A DNA stretch of 20,972 bases from the IMG/VR virus record IMGVR_UViG_3300046804_001103, positions 1 through 20,972 of that record; one strand, given 5' to 3'. This document shows, piece after piece, positions 11,283 to 19,088 of this stretch. Position numbers and translations under genes: made by a program. How positions within the stretch are numbered: the stretch's first letter is position 1; each line of letters starts with the position of its first letter. The notes under the pieces were generated by a model. The model was not told the DNA's origin. It worked only from the letters and a program-made list of their open reading frames with translations, and ran no database searches. This DNA comes from a virus.

Positions 11283-11440
11283 AGAAGCCCGTCTGGAAAA
11301 CGAAAGACCCTACAAAGACAGACAAGAAGCTGACACCGAAACAAAAGTCAGCCGCAAAGTCGATGGCGAAGGCTGCAGGTCGGCCTTATCCTAATCTCGT
11401 TGATAATATGCGTGCAGCACGCATGAAGAAAGGAAAGTGA
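11279..11440 (+). CDS. Very basic small protein (53 aa)
   Basis: ATG 11279 overlaps the DUF6321 stop as ATGA, and the frame stays open to 11440. About a third of the 53 residues are Lys or Arg (MKKPVWKTKDPTKTDKKL at the start; ARMKKGK at the end), around a conserved-looking core AKAAGRPYPNLVDNMRAA. I recall this 'RPYPNLVDNMRAA' core from short proteins in other phages, always of unknown function. It is probably nucleic-acid binding. Position, coupling and the recognised core make it a real gene despite its size. Confidence 0.75.
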   Translation: MKKPVWKTKDPTKTDKKLTPKQKSAAKSMAKAAGRPYPNLVDNMRAARMKKGK

Positions 11441-11441
11441 C

Positions 11442-11681
11442 ATGAGCAGCTTTTTGGCAAACGGTCGCGTTTGGGGTGATGCAGAGTCGATCACAACATC
11501 TGCCACAGCAAACAATGCTTATTCGGCTATCTATGTCGGTGGCACAGGCGATGTGATTGTTGTGACTGAAGCAGGTACAACGGTGACATTCAAGGCTGTC
11601 CCGGTTGGCACAATTATCCCGATCCGCACGCAGAAGGTGCTGGCAACTTCAACGGCTACCCTGATGGTTGGCTTCAAGTAA
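11442..11681 (+). CDS. Small beta-rich phage protein (79 aa)
   Basis: ATG 11442 follows AAAGGAAAGTGAC. The 79-residue sequence alternates small and hydrophobic residues (ANNAYSAIYVGGTGDVIVVT, TVTFKAVPVGTIIPIRTQKV, ATLMVGFK) in the way of a small beta-sandwich or beta-barrel. Such short 'spike' or decoration-like proteins are common between terminase and capsid genes in phages with an SU10-type capsid. No catalytic residues are visible. It may be a head-decoration or stabilising protein; that is inference from fold and position only. Confidence 0.65.
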   Translation: MSSFLANGRVWGDAESITTSATANNAYSAIYVGGTGDVIVVTEAGTTVTFKAVPVGTIIPIRTQKVLATSTATLMVGFK

Positions 11682-11691
11682 GAGGTGCATC

Positions 11692-12210
11692 ATGGCGCGT
11701 ATGCCTGAAGGAATCGGCCTTCTGTCATCTCGTATGCAGGAGATGATGGGTGAAGGTGAAATGGATCGTTCGTGTCCTGTGGCAACACGCGACATCACGA
11801 TGAACCTGAAGAACCGTGGCAAGGCAATCAAGGTTGCCATGTATGGTCCCATGAACCCTGATGAACCTAATCAAGATTATTGGGCAAAGATGGCTGCAAA
11901 GTGGGATGTTCCTGCGGAAGAAGCCAAGACAATGCGTTGCGGTAATTGCGCTGCATTCATTCAGACTGCAAAGATGCTGAAGTGCATCGAAGAAGGTTTG
12001 GCTGATGGCGACAATGAAGCGGATGCCATGGAGACTACTGAAGCGGGTGATCTTGGCTTCTGTGAAGTCTTCGATTTCAAATGCGCAGCCAAGCGCACCT
12101 GCTCTGCATGGATCGTCGGTGGACCTGTCACAGATGAAGAAGGTGACAGTGAAGACAACGAGTCTGAAGACGGTGAGATGTACTCATCTGAAGATGGGGA
12201 AATGGACTAA
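11692..12210 (+). CDS. Cysteine-cluster protein, metal or Fe-S binding (HiPIP-like pattern)
   Basis: The ATG at 11692 follows AAGAGGTGCATC. The 172-residue protein has a polar N-terminus, then seven Cys: 28, 83, 86, 98, 124, 131, 137. The core MRCGNCAAF ... LKC ... GFCEVFDFKC ... KRTCSAW is a recurrent phage motif; databases sometimes name such proteins 'high-potential iron-sulfur protein-like'. Spacing C-x2-C-x11-C then C-x6-C-x5-C would suit a [4Fe-4S] or Zn site. The last 35 residues are very acidic (D/E/S rich). No signal peptide. Redox, electron-transfer or structural roles remain open. Its stop overlaps the glycosyltransferase start by 1 nt. Confidence 0.65.
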   Translation: MARMPEGIGLLSSRMQEMMGEGEMDRSCPVATRDITMNLKNRGKAIKVAMYGPMNPDEPNQDYWAKMAAKWDVPAEEAKTMRCGNCAAFIQTAKMLKCIEEGLADGDNEADAMETTEAGDLGFCEVFDFKCAAKRTCSAWIVGGPVTDEEGDSEDNESEDGEMYSSEDGEMD

Positions 12211-12884
12211 TGAACCTTAGCATCTGTGTTCCCGCACGGGAGACTGTGAACACAGGTTTTTCGTATGACCTTGCCATGCTGGCTGCACGCTTCTACGGCA
12301 ATGCACCAGCTGGCACTACGTTCAACCTGAACTTCTTGAACGGCACGTTGATCGCTGACCAACGCACAAAGTTGGCAGAAATGAGCCTGAAGCAAGGTGC
12401 AACGCATATACTGTTTCTTGATAGTGATATGCGGTTTCCTTCTACAATCGCAGATCAATTAGCAGCGCATGACAAGGACATCGTTGCCTGCAACTATGCA
12501 ACGCGGCGCCTGCCTGTGAAGACTGTTGCCTTCTCTGACTTCTCAAACCTGTCATATATGTATTCGACAGATAAGACAGGGCTGGAAGAGTGTGATGCAG
12601 TTGGCATGGGTGCAATGCTTGTGAAGGCAGAAGTGTTCAGGAAGCTGACATATCCTTGGTTTCAAGTGCATTACCTGCCGTCTGCTCGTATGTGGATGGG
12701 CGAAGATATGTACTTCTGTCAGTTGGCAAAGGCTAACGGCTACAAGGTTTGGATCGACCATGATGCGTCGAAGCAAGTTCGTCACATTGGGTCATTTGAA
12801 TTTGGGCATGAGCATACGGAAGTGGCGCGTGCTGAAGATGAATCCGTTGCAGCAGCGGCTGCACGCATAGAGGAGGCGGTGTGA
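12210..12884 (+). CDS. GT-A-fold glycosyltransferase
   Basis: The 224-residue protein starts at ATG 12210, overlapping the preceding stop by 1 nt. It opens with a beta strand, LSICVPARETVNTGFSYDL, typical of GT2/GT-A transferases. The DxD-type motif is D71-S72-D73 in HILFLDSDMRFP, which binds the nucleotide-sugar via a divalent metal. Further features are DIVACNYATRR and AVGMGAMLVKAEVFRKL, then WMGEDMYFCQLAKANGY, as in this family. It would transfer a sugar, perhaps to phage DNA, a virion protein or a host surface glycan. No membrane segment is seen, so cytoplasmic. A methyltransferase lies one gene downstream. Confidence 0.85.
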   Translation: MNLSICVPARETVNTGFSYDLAMLAARFYGNAPAGTTFNLNFLNGTLIADQRTKLAEMSLKQGATHILFLDSDMRFPSTIADQLAAHDKDIVACNYATRRLPVKTVAFSDFSNLSYMYSTDKTGLEECDAVGMGAMLVKAEVFRKLTYPWFQVHYLPSARMWMGEDMYFCQLAKANGYKVWIDHDASKQVRHIGSFEFGHEHTEVARAEDESVAAAAARIEEAV

Positions 12885-13060
12885 TGAAGGGCAAAGGCGG
12901 TAAATCTAAGATTGCTAAGGTTATGGGTGAGTTCAAAAAGGGTACATTGCACGCAGGTGTGAACCCTAAAGGCCCTAAGAAGGCTCCTCTGGCGAAGTCT
13001 CGTAAGCAGGCGATTGCGATTGCCTTGTCAGAAGCAGGCATGAGCAAAAAGAAGAAGTAA
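12884..13060 (+). CDS. DUF6496-like Lys-rich small protein (58 aa)
   Basis: ATG 12884 overlaps the glycosyltransferase stop by 1 nt, behind AGAGGAGGCGGTG, a very strong ribosome-binding site. The 58 residues read KIAKVMGEFKKGTLHAG, a Gly/Pro/Lys stretch, then SRKQAIAIALSEAGMSKKKK. This is the DUF6496 pattern: 'KVMHEFKxGxL' followed by 'KQAIAIALSEAxK'. The family is widespread in phages and bacteria with no known function and is highly basic. It is the third lysine-rich small protein in this cassette. It overlaps the methyltransferase gene by 1 nt. Confidence 0.78.
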   Translation: MKGKGGKSKIAKVMGEFKKGTLHAGVNPKGPKKAPLAKSRKQAIAIALSEAGMSKKKK

Positions 13061-13620
13061 TGGAACACTTCTACGACCAGATTCAGGGCTGGTTTAACTT
13101 CAAAGAACCGTATCGTCAGGCTGTCCGTGAGGCAAAAGACGGTGCGGTTTTTGTGGAGTTGGGGTGCTGGAAGGGCAAATCAGCAGTTTTTCTAGGTGTT
13201 GAAGTCATCAACTCAGGAAAAACTGTTTCCGTTCACTATGTTGACCATTGGGGAGGGTCTGATGAACCTGCGCACAAAGCTGATCCTGATCTGGAACGTG
13301 TTTTTGAGCTATTTAACGGCAACATCGCACTTCTTCGTGGGCTTAATTGCACTGTGCATCGACGGCGCACGGTGGATGCTGCAGAAGATTTCGCAGATGG
13401 CAGCGTGGATTTCGTCTGGATTGATGCAGGTCATCAGCATGATGAAGTCTTGGCTGACATCAATGCGTGGTGGCCGAAGCTAAAAGTCGGTGGTGTCATG
13501 GGCGGTGACGATTACCCTATGGATGGTGTAAACTCTGCCGTGAAACAGGTTTTTCCGCAGCATGAAGTCGGCTCAGAAGGTGGCTGGCAGTGGTGGCGGG
13601 TACGGAAAAGGGGTCAATGA
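13060..13620 (+). CDS. Class I SAM-dependent methyltransferase
   Basis: This 186-residue protein starts at ATG 13060 (TAATG overlap). It has the Rossmann-like motif I FVELGCWKGKSAVFL (residues about 30-44, E-x-G-x-x-x-G), and post motifs SVDFVWIDAGHQHDEVLADI and WWPKLKVGGVMGGDDYP, as in the methyltransferase-24/CmcI-like family that acts on small molecules, sugars and peptides. SAM would be the methyl donor; substrate unknown. Adjacent to a glycosyltransferase, it could methylate a transferred sugar. Its end overlaps the portal gene by 4 nt. Confidence 0.85.
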   Translation: MEHFYDQIQGWFNFKEPYRQAVREAKDGAVFVELGCWKGKSAVFLGVEVINSGKTVSVHYVDHWGGSDEPAHKADPDLERVFELFNGNIALLRGLNCTVHRRRTVDAAEDFADGSVDFVWIDAGHQHDEVLADINAWWPKLKVGGVMGGDDYPMDGVNSAVKQVFPQHEVGSEGGWQWWRVRKRGQ

Positions 13621-15833
13621 TGGCTATGCAGGACATCCAGCCGGGAACATATACACCTGATCTGATCCCGCAGTCGGCAGAAGGTGCGCAGGGTACATCT
13701 TACAACACGGAGACAGGCTATCTGACTCCTTATGATGTGCCAATGTCTGAGGATCAATTCCGTTACACGGTTTATCAGGCAATTCAGGACGCACAGACCT
13801 ACATTGACAGCTATATCGCGCCTGAACGTGAACAGGCAATGTCCTATTATCTGGCTGAACCGCTGGGTAATGAGGAGCAGGGACGATCACAAATCGTTAT
13901 GACGGAGGTACGCGACACGGTACTCGCGATGCTTCCGTCATTGCTCCGAATCTTCACGGGCGGTGACAAGATTCTGGAATTTGTCCCGAAAGGACCGGAA
14001 GATGTCGCTGCTGCTGAACAGGCAACAGACCTGATTAACTACATCTTCAGCCAAGAAAACCCCGGTTTCCGTATATTGCATGATGCAATGAAGGATGCGC
14101 TTATCCTGAAGACTGGTGTGCTGACTTGGTACAAGCGCGATGATGTCAGTGTGGAATATTACTCATATTCTGGACTGAATCAGGCTGAAGCAAACATCAT
14201 CACCAATGATCCAGATGTCGATGTTGACTCCATCATGGAGGAAACAGACCTTGTGACTGGTGAAGTGCGTATCAGCCTCACCATTCGTCGTAAGCGAAAG
14301 AACCCGCGTTATGTTGTTGAGTGCATTCCACCTGAACAGTTCCTTATCGACAACGAAGCAACATCGTTAGATGACTTCATCTATATGGGTCGTCGCAAAC
14401 TGATGACGATCAGTGAACTTGTTGCAATGGGATATGATCGCACTGTCATCGAAGAAAACGCTGGAACAGGCGGTTTTGAGATGAACAACGAAGTGCTGGT
14501 GCGCAACCCTGCTGACCAGTCATTCTTTGGTCTTGATCTTGGCAACGACGAAAGCACCAACAAGGTGTTTTACGTTGAAAGCTATATCAAGGTTGATAAG
14601 GACGGTGATGGCATTGCAGAACTGCATAAGGTCTGCACGGTTGGCAATGGCTCTTATATCCTGCATCAGGAAGTTGTACAGGAAGCACCTTTCTCCATTC
14701 TTGCTCCTGATCCGACACCGCACACAATCTTTGGTCAGTCGATTGCAGACCAGACGATTGACCTGCAGCGCATTAAATCAGCAATCATGCGTAATACGCT
14801 TGATAGCTTGGCTCAGTCGATCCATCCGCGCACTGCTATCGTCGAAGGTCAGGTCAACATCGACGATGTTTTGAACAATGAAACTGGTGCGATTATCCGT
14901 ATGCGTCAGGCAGGTGCAGTGCAGCCGTTTGCTACACCATTTGTCGGTCAGCAGGCGCTGGGTGTGATGGGTTATCTTGATGAAGTAAAGACGCAGCGCA
15001 CAGGTCTTTCGCGTGCAGCTCAGGGTCTTGATGCAGAAGCATTGCAATCGACTACACGCGCTGCAGTGCAAGCACAGTTGTCATCGTCGCAGGAACGCAT
15101 CGAAATGATTGCGCGTCTGTTCTCTGATGGCTTGAAACGCTGCTTCCAAGGTTTGCTGAAGCTGGTGATCCAGCATCAGGACAAGGCAAAGATCATCCGT
15201 CTGCGTGGCAAGTTTGTGCCGATTGATCCGCGTGGCTGGGATGCTGGCATGGATATGGTCGTTAACATTGCTCTTGGTCGCGGTTCTGATGAACAGCGCA
15301 TGGGCTTCTTGATGACGATCCTGCAGCAGCAGAAGGAAACAATTCAGGCATTTGGTCCAATGAACCCGCTCTGTGGCGTCGATAAGATTGCAGACACATT
15401 GGCTCAGATCACACAGCTTGCTGGTTTCCAAGACCCCACAAAGTTCTGGAATCAGGTATCACCTGAGCAAGTGCAGCAATATGCTGCAATGATGGCATCT
15501 AATAAGTCACCTGATCCTGCAACAATGCTTGCTAATGTTGAGGCAGAAAAGATCAAGGCTGACATAATCATCAACGCGGCTCAGTTGGAACTGGATCGTC
15601 AGAAAGCTATTGCGCAGGCTGATCTTGATCGTGACAAGCTGTATGTCGATTCACTGATGAAGGCTATGGAGATTAACGCGAAATACGGTGCACAGGTTGA
15701 TATGGCTGTCATCAAGGGTGAAGTTGATAAGCAGCGTGAGGAAATCAAGCAGATTTTCGCAACTGCAGGCGCTATGCAGCAGCAACAGCAGCAACCAGTT
15801 CCTCCTGTAATGCCTCCTAACATGGTGATGTGA
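13617..15833 (+). CDS. Portal (head-to-tail connector) protein
   Basis: The 738-residue protein starts at ATG 13617 (ATGATGG, overlapping the methyltransferase stop); ATG 13620 is equally possible. Its length suits a podovirus-type portal. Recognisable family segments are MTEVRDTVLAMLPSLLRIFT, EFVPKGPEDVAAAEQATDLI, FRILHDAMKDALILKTGV and PPEQFLIDNEATSLDD. The later part has LGRGSDEQRMGFLMTILQQQ and a coiled helical region, ending in a Gln/Pro-rich tail (MQQQQQQPVPP). Twelve copies would form the ring through which terminase packs DNA. Confidence 0.92.
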   Translation: MMAMQDIQPGTYTPDLIPQSAEGAQGTSYNTETGYLTPYDVPMSEDQFRYTVYQAIQDAQTYIDSYIAPEREQAMSYYLAEPLGNEEQGRSQIVMTEVRDTVLAMLPSLLRIFTGGDKILEFVPKGPEDVAAAEQATDLINYIFSQENPGFRILHDAMKDALILKTGVLTWYKRDDVSVEYYSYSGLNQAEANIITNDPDVDVDSIMEETDLVTGEVRISLTIRRKRKNPRYVVECIPPEQFLIDNEATSLDDFIYMGRRKLMTISELVAMGYDRTVIEENAGTGGFEMNNEVLVRNPADQSFFGLDLGNDESTNKVFYVESYIKVDKDGDGIAELHKVCTVGNGSYILHQEVVQEAPFSILAPDPTPHTIFGQSIADQTIDLQRIKSAIMRNTLDSLAQSIHPRTAIVEGQVNIDDVLNNETGAIIRMRQAGAVQPFATPFVGQQALGVMGYLDEVKTQRTGLSRAAQGLDAEALQSTTRAAVQAQLSSSQERIEMIARLFSDGLKRCFQGLLKLVIQHQDKAKIIRLRGKFVPIDPRGWDAGMDMVVNIALGRGSDEQRMGFLMTILQQQKETIQAFGPMNPLCGVDKIADTLAQITQLAGFQDPTKFWNQVSPEQVQQYAAMMASNKSPDPATMLANVEAEKIKADIIINAAQLELDRQKAIAQADLDRDKLYVDSLMKAMEINAKYGAQVDMAVIKGEVDKQREEIKQIFATAGAMQQQQQQPVPPVMPPNMVM

Positions 15834-16087
15834 TGCAGACTTTTGAAATGGAAGAGCTTTGGCGGTCTGCCAAGGCTTTTCACAGTGATGCGCTGTTTAA
15901 CGAACTGATGAAGCGGTTGGAGCAGCGATACATGGAGCAGTGGCGCAATTCGCCACCGGATCAGGTGTCCGTGAGGGAGGATGCCTATAACATGATCCGC
16001 GCAGTTTCTGCACTTTCGGCTGAACTGTCTGCACTCGCAGCAGAGAAGAAAGTTGCAGATTTCAACGCCCGATTGAAACGGGCATAA
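15833..16087 (+). CDS. Small helical protein between portal and scaffold (84 aa)
   Basis: ATG 15833 overlaps the portal stop by 1 nt; the GTG at 15830 is an unlikely alternative. The product is helical and charged: MEELWRSAKAFHSDALFNEL, then MKRLEQRYMEQWRN, and ALSAELSALAAEKKVADFNA at the end. Short proteins with a similar 'W-x-x-S...D-x-A-Y-x-x-I-R-A-V' layout often sit here in SU10-like phages; the role is unknown, perhaps in head assembly. Confidence 0.7.
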   Translation: MQTFEMEELWRSAKAFHSDALFNELMKRLEQRYMEQWRNSPPDQVSVREDAYNMIRAVSALSAELSALAAEKKVADFNARLKRA

Positions 16088-16099
16088 CTTGGGAGTAGT

Positions 16100-17107
16100 A
16101 TGATGTCTAATGCCGAGCAGTCGCAGCCAAGCGAAATCGGCCTTGCAGATGCCGCTGGTCGTATTTCAGCAATTCTGGAAGGGTCGCAACCCAAAGCCGA
16201 AGCTGAGAAAAAACAGGTGGCTCCTGCCGCAGTCGAAGAGACTGAGGCGACTGCTGAAGCTGCTGATGAGACTTCAGCACCTGAAGACGAGGCAACATCT
16301 GACGATGTGTCTGAAGGTGGTGAAACAGCAGATGACGCAGGGAACGATGATGATGCTTCTGAGAAGCAACTGAAGCCGGATACTCTCGTAACCGTCAAAA
16401 TTGACGGACAGACGCAGAAAATCCCGCTAAAGGAGGCTTTGGAAGGGTATCAGCGTCAATCCGATTATTCGCGTAAAATGGGTGAGTTGAAATCTGAAAG
16501 GCAGTCGCTGGAAGCAGAAAGGTCGCAGCTTCGTGTGGCTACTGAAAAGGTTCTGCAGGAACTTCAACAGTTTGAAATGCAGGAACCTGATTGGCAGCGT
16601 TTACACCAAGAAGATCCTATTAACTTCCCGCTCATCGAGAAACAGTGGCGTGACCATCAGGCGCGTAAGGCGCAACTGCAGGCACAGAAAGCCTATCTGG
16701 ATCAGGTGGCCTATCAGAAGGAAATGGAGCAGAAACAGCAACTGGTTGAGATGGGACGAAAGTATCTTCTCGACACATTTACTGAATGGAAGGACACAGA
16801 GAAGTTCGAAGCATCGACCAAACAGCTTCGTCAGTATGGCCTGAAGCAAGGCTTCACTGAAGATGAATTGGGAAATGTTTACGATCCTCGTTATGTCGTA
16901 ATGCTTGAGAAAGCACGGCGATATGATGCGTTGCAGGAAAAGCGACCACAACCTGTGAAGCAGGATGGTCCTCGTCCAATGCGCTCTGGTTCAGCTGCTT
17001 CATCGCCACGTACTCAAACCGATGTATCGCGAGTAAAACAGCGTCTCAAATCAACGGGCCACGTTAACGACGCGGCTGCTCTCTTTGCAATGATGGACAG
17101 GAAGTAA
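16100..17107 (+). CDS. Scaffolding protein
   Basis: This 335-residue protein has the hallmarks of a capsid scaffold: an acidic, Ala/Glu/Asp-rich disordered N-terminal third (residues about 30-90), a short beta segment (DTLVTVKIDGQTQKIPLKEA) with the GYQRQSDYSRKMGEL motif seen in phage scaffolds, then long charged coiled-coil helices rich in Gln and Glu, and a C-terminal basic helix (VSRVKQRLKSTGHVNDAAAL). It lies between portal and major capsid genes. ATG 16100 follows TTGGGAGTAGT; a second ATG at 16103 is possible. No protease domain is visible. Confidence 0.9.
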   Translation: MMSNAEQSQPSEIGLADAAGRISAILEGSQPKAEAEKKQVAPAAVEETEATAEAADETSAPEDEATSDDVSEGGETADDAGNDDDASEKQLKPDTLVTVKIDGQTQKIPLKEALEGYQRQSDYSRKMGELKSERQSLEAERSQLRVATEKVLQELQQFEMQEPDWQRLHQEDPINFPLIEKQWRDHQARKAQLQAQKAYLDQVAYQKEMEQKQQLVEMGRKYLLDTFTEWKDTEKFEASTKQLRQYGLKQGFTEDELGNVYDPRYVVMLEKARRYDALQEKRPQPVKQDGPRPMRSGSAASSPRTQTDVSRVKQRLKSTGHVNDAAALFAMMDRK

Positions 17108-17110
17108 GCT

Positions 17111-18094
17111 ATGACTACAGTTTCCAAGGTCACAACCTATGACGCACCGAACTCAATCCGAGAGGATTTGAGCAACATTATCTATGACATCAGCCCGACT
17201 GATACGCCATTTATGAGCAACATCGGTCGCGACACCTGCGAAAACACCTATTTCGAATGGCAGACGGACGTTCTTGCTGCGGCTGATACGTCGAATGCTG
17301 CCATCGAAGGTGCGGATGCAGGTAATGCTGAGTTCGTCCCGACTGTTCGCGTTGCGAATTATACCCAAATCAGCCGCAAGGTTATTTCGGTGTCTGGCAC
17401 AGACGATGTCGTGAACAATGCAGGCATGCGCACCCAGATGGCCTATCTTACCGCTAAAGCTGCTAAAGAGCTGAAGCGCGATATGGAAGCCATTCTTACA
17501 AGCAACCAAGCTGGTGTTGCTGGCAACAGTTCCTCCACAGCTCGTAAGACTGCTGGTCTGCCGACTTGGCTCATCACCAACTCGCAGGCTAACGGTGCAA
17601 CTGTTTCGGAAATGTCCGGCGCCAACGGCAACGGCTATCCCGACACAGCATGGACCAGCCTTTCGACTTCGACAGACGTTGCTCTGACGGAGACGATGCT
17701 GAAGACTGCTATCCAGCAGGTCTGGACGCAGGGCGGTGATCCGTCGATCTTCATGGTCAATGCGTACAACAAGACTGTGGCTTCTGCATTCGCTGGTCTT
17801 GCCCAGCAGCGCATGAACTACACCTCTGCAACTCCTATGAAGATCATTGCAACGGCTGACGTTTATCTTGGTGACTTTGGCGAAGTCGCCATTGTTCCTA
17901 ACCGCTTCAGCCCCGGCAACTTTGCCTTCGTGCTTGATCCTGAGTATGCGTCTGTGGCGTATCTGCGTCCGTTCCGCACGTTCGACATTGCCAAGACTGG
18001 CGACTCGGACAAGAAGGAAATGGTGGTGGAATATGGCCTCCGCATTAAGTCTGAAAAGGCTCATGCGGTCATCGCCAACATCATCGCTTCGTAA
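17111..18094 (+). CDS. Major capsid protein (SU10/DUF5309 type)
   Basis: The 327-residue protein begins TTYDAPNSIREDLSNIIYDI followed by SPTDTPFMSNIGRDTCENTY, a family start for SU10-like capsid proteins of the HK97 fold. Also present are FEWQTDVLAAADTSNAAIEG, RVANYTQISRKVISVSGTDD, AAKELKRDMEAILTSNQ, FMVNAYNKTVASAFAG, and a C-terminal GLRIKSEKAHAVI. It forms the icosahedral shell. ATG 17111 follows AGGAAGTAAGCT. Codon choice is C/G-biased at third positions relative to nearby genes, as is usual for a highly expressed gene. A hairpin follows its stop. Confidence 0.93.
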   Translation: MTTVSKVTTYDAPNSIREDLSNIIYDISPTDTPFMSNIGRDTCENTYFEWQTDVLAAADTSNAAIEGADAGNAEFVPTVRVANYTQISRKVISVSGTDDVVNNAGMRTQMAYLTAKAAKELKRDMEAILTSNQAGVAGNSSSTARKTAGLPTWLITNSQANGATVSEMSGANGNGYPDTAWTSLSTSTDVALTETMLKTAIQQVWTQGGDPSIFMVNAYNKTVASAFAGLAQQRMNYTSATPMKIIATADVYLGDFGEVAIVPNRFSPGNFAFVLDPEYASVAYLRPFRTFDIAKTGDSDKKEMVVEYGLRIKSEKAHAVIANIIAS

Positions 18095-18101
18095 TGAGTA
18101 T

Positions 18102-18123
18102 GGGGCTGGAGCAATCCAGCCCC
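18102..18123 (+). terminator. GNRA-loop hairpin after major capsid gene
   Basis: GGGGCTGGA (18102-18110) and TCCAGCCCC (18115-18123) form a perfect 9-bp stem with a GCAA tetraloop, 8 nt after the capsid stop. It is followed by TATTCCTT, a weak T-bearing stretch. Hairpins here are common in phages, acting as partial terminators or 3' stabilisers that raise capsid mRNA relative to downstream genes. It also argues against a start at 18094 for the next gene. Confidence 0.65.
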
Positions 18124-18141
18124 TATTCCTTGGGGGACATT

Positions 18142-18471
18142 ATGGCTGAAGAATACGCACCCGGTTCATTCAATCTTGGTTATGACAGTGTCACTGGAAC
18201 GCTGACCAAGATGCACATCACAACAGATCAAAAAATGGTCTTTGAAGATGTGGTGAATATCGACGGGATTGCAGAGCAAAACAAAGCAATTCGTAACAGC
18301 ATCAGCAACACAGAACGGTTGCCAGATGGCATGGTGAAAGTGGCGTCTTTGCCCATGATGGTGTATCTTGAATTGCAGCAAAAGGGCATCTTGAAGGATA
18401 AGATGGCTTTTCGTAAATGGCTCAGGTCGGATGCGGCAGCACCGTATCGCAATCATCGGATTACTAGCTGA
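18142..18471 (+). CDS. Conserved phage protein downstream of capsid (109 aa)
   Basis: ATG 18142 lies behind TTGGGGGACATT; the ATG at 18094 would translate through the hairpin and is rejected. The 109 residues contain GSFNLGYDSVTGTLTKMHIT (beta hairpin), VVNIDGIAEQNKAIRNSISN, MVKVASLPMMVYLELQQKGI and a C-terminal KWLRSDAAAPYRNHRIT. Homologues with this 'R-K-W-L-x-S-x-A-A-P-Y-R' ending occur after SU10-like capsid genes; function unknown. A virion or assembly role is likely from position. Confidence 0.75.
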   Translation: MAEEYAPGSFNLGYDSVTGTLTKMHITTDQKMVFEDVVNIDGIAEQNKAIRNSISNTERLPDGMVKVASLPMMVYLELQQKGILKDKMAFRKWLRSDAAAPYRNHRITS

Positions 18472-19088
18472 TGGCAACGATCACCAACTATGCAACTCTG
18501 CAATCAACGATTGCTGATTACCTGAACCGTGCTGACCTTACGTCACAGATTCAGACGTTCATTCAATTTGTTGAGTCAGACTTGAATTCGCGGCTGCGCT
18601 GCCGTGAAATGATCGTCCGTGCTACTGCAACAAGTGACCAAGAATATGTTCAGCTTCCGGCTGACTGGGTTGAAGCAATCAACCTGCAGATTGTCGATGG
18701 TGCTTCACCTCTGCGTTATGTGACGCTTGATGAAGGTGACATCATTAACAAGGCTCAAGTGCTGACACAGGTTTCAGTTTATTCGCTAATGAATGGTGCG
18801 ATTGAGCTTATCCCTGCACCATCAGTAGATGTAGAAATCGAGATGATCTATTACGGGAAAATCCCGGCTCTCACAGATGTAAACACGACAAACTGGCTGC
18901 TGACTAAAGCACCAGATGTCTATCTGTATGGTGCACTTACCCATGCAGCCCCATTCCTGATGGATGACCAGCGTATTCCTGTATTTGGCAACATCTACCT
19001 GAAGCGCGTCGAAGAACTTAATCAGGAATCCCAGAAATCACTGCATAGCGGTTCTCCGCTGCTTGCTCGCACTAGGAGTACATACTAA
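18471..19088 (+). CDS. Head-tail adaptor protein (SU10-like)
   Basis: The 205-residue protein begins ITNYATLQSTIADYLNRADL and then QIQTFIQFVESDLNSRLRCR, the start of SU10/gp6-like adaptor (ring) proteins found after capsid genes. Later come YVQLPADWVEAINLQIVDG, VYSLMNGAIELIPAPSVDVE and MIYYGKIPALTDVNTTNWLL, then the helical APDVYLYGALTHAAPFLMDD. These proteins bind below the portal and join the tail. It overlaps the preceding gene by 1 nt and starts the tail side of the operon. Confidence 0.88.
   Translation: MATITNYATLQSTIADYLNRADLTSQIQTFIQFVESDLNSRLRCREMIVRATATSDQEYVQLPADWVEAINLQIVDGASPLRYVTLDEGDIINKAQVLTQVSVYSLMNGAIELIPAPSVDVEIEMIYYGKIPALTDVNTTNWLLTKAPDVYLYGALTHAAPFLMDDQRIPVFGNIYLKRVEELNQESQKSLHSGSPLLARTRSTY

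Noticed and set aside
17153-18064. 303-codon open frame on the - strand opposite the capsid gene
   Set aside because: It is a mirror of the major capsid gene's codon bias; no start signal, no recognisable domain, and the + strand gene is certain.
18094-18141. Upstream ATG for the gene after the capsid
   Set aside because: It would translate through the GNRA hairpin, and ATG 18142 has a much better ribosome-binding site (GGGGGA).
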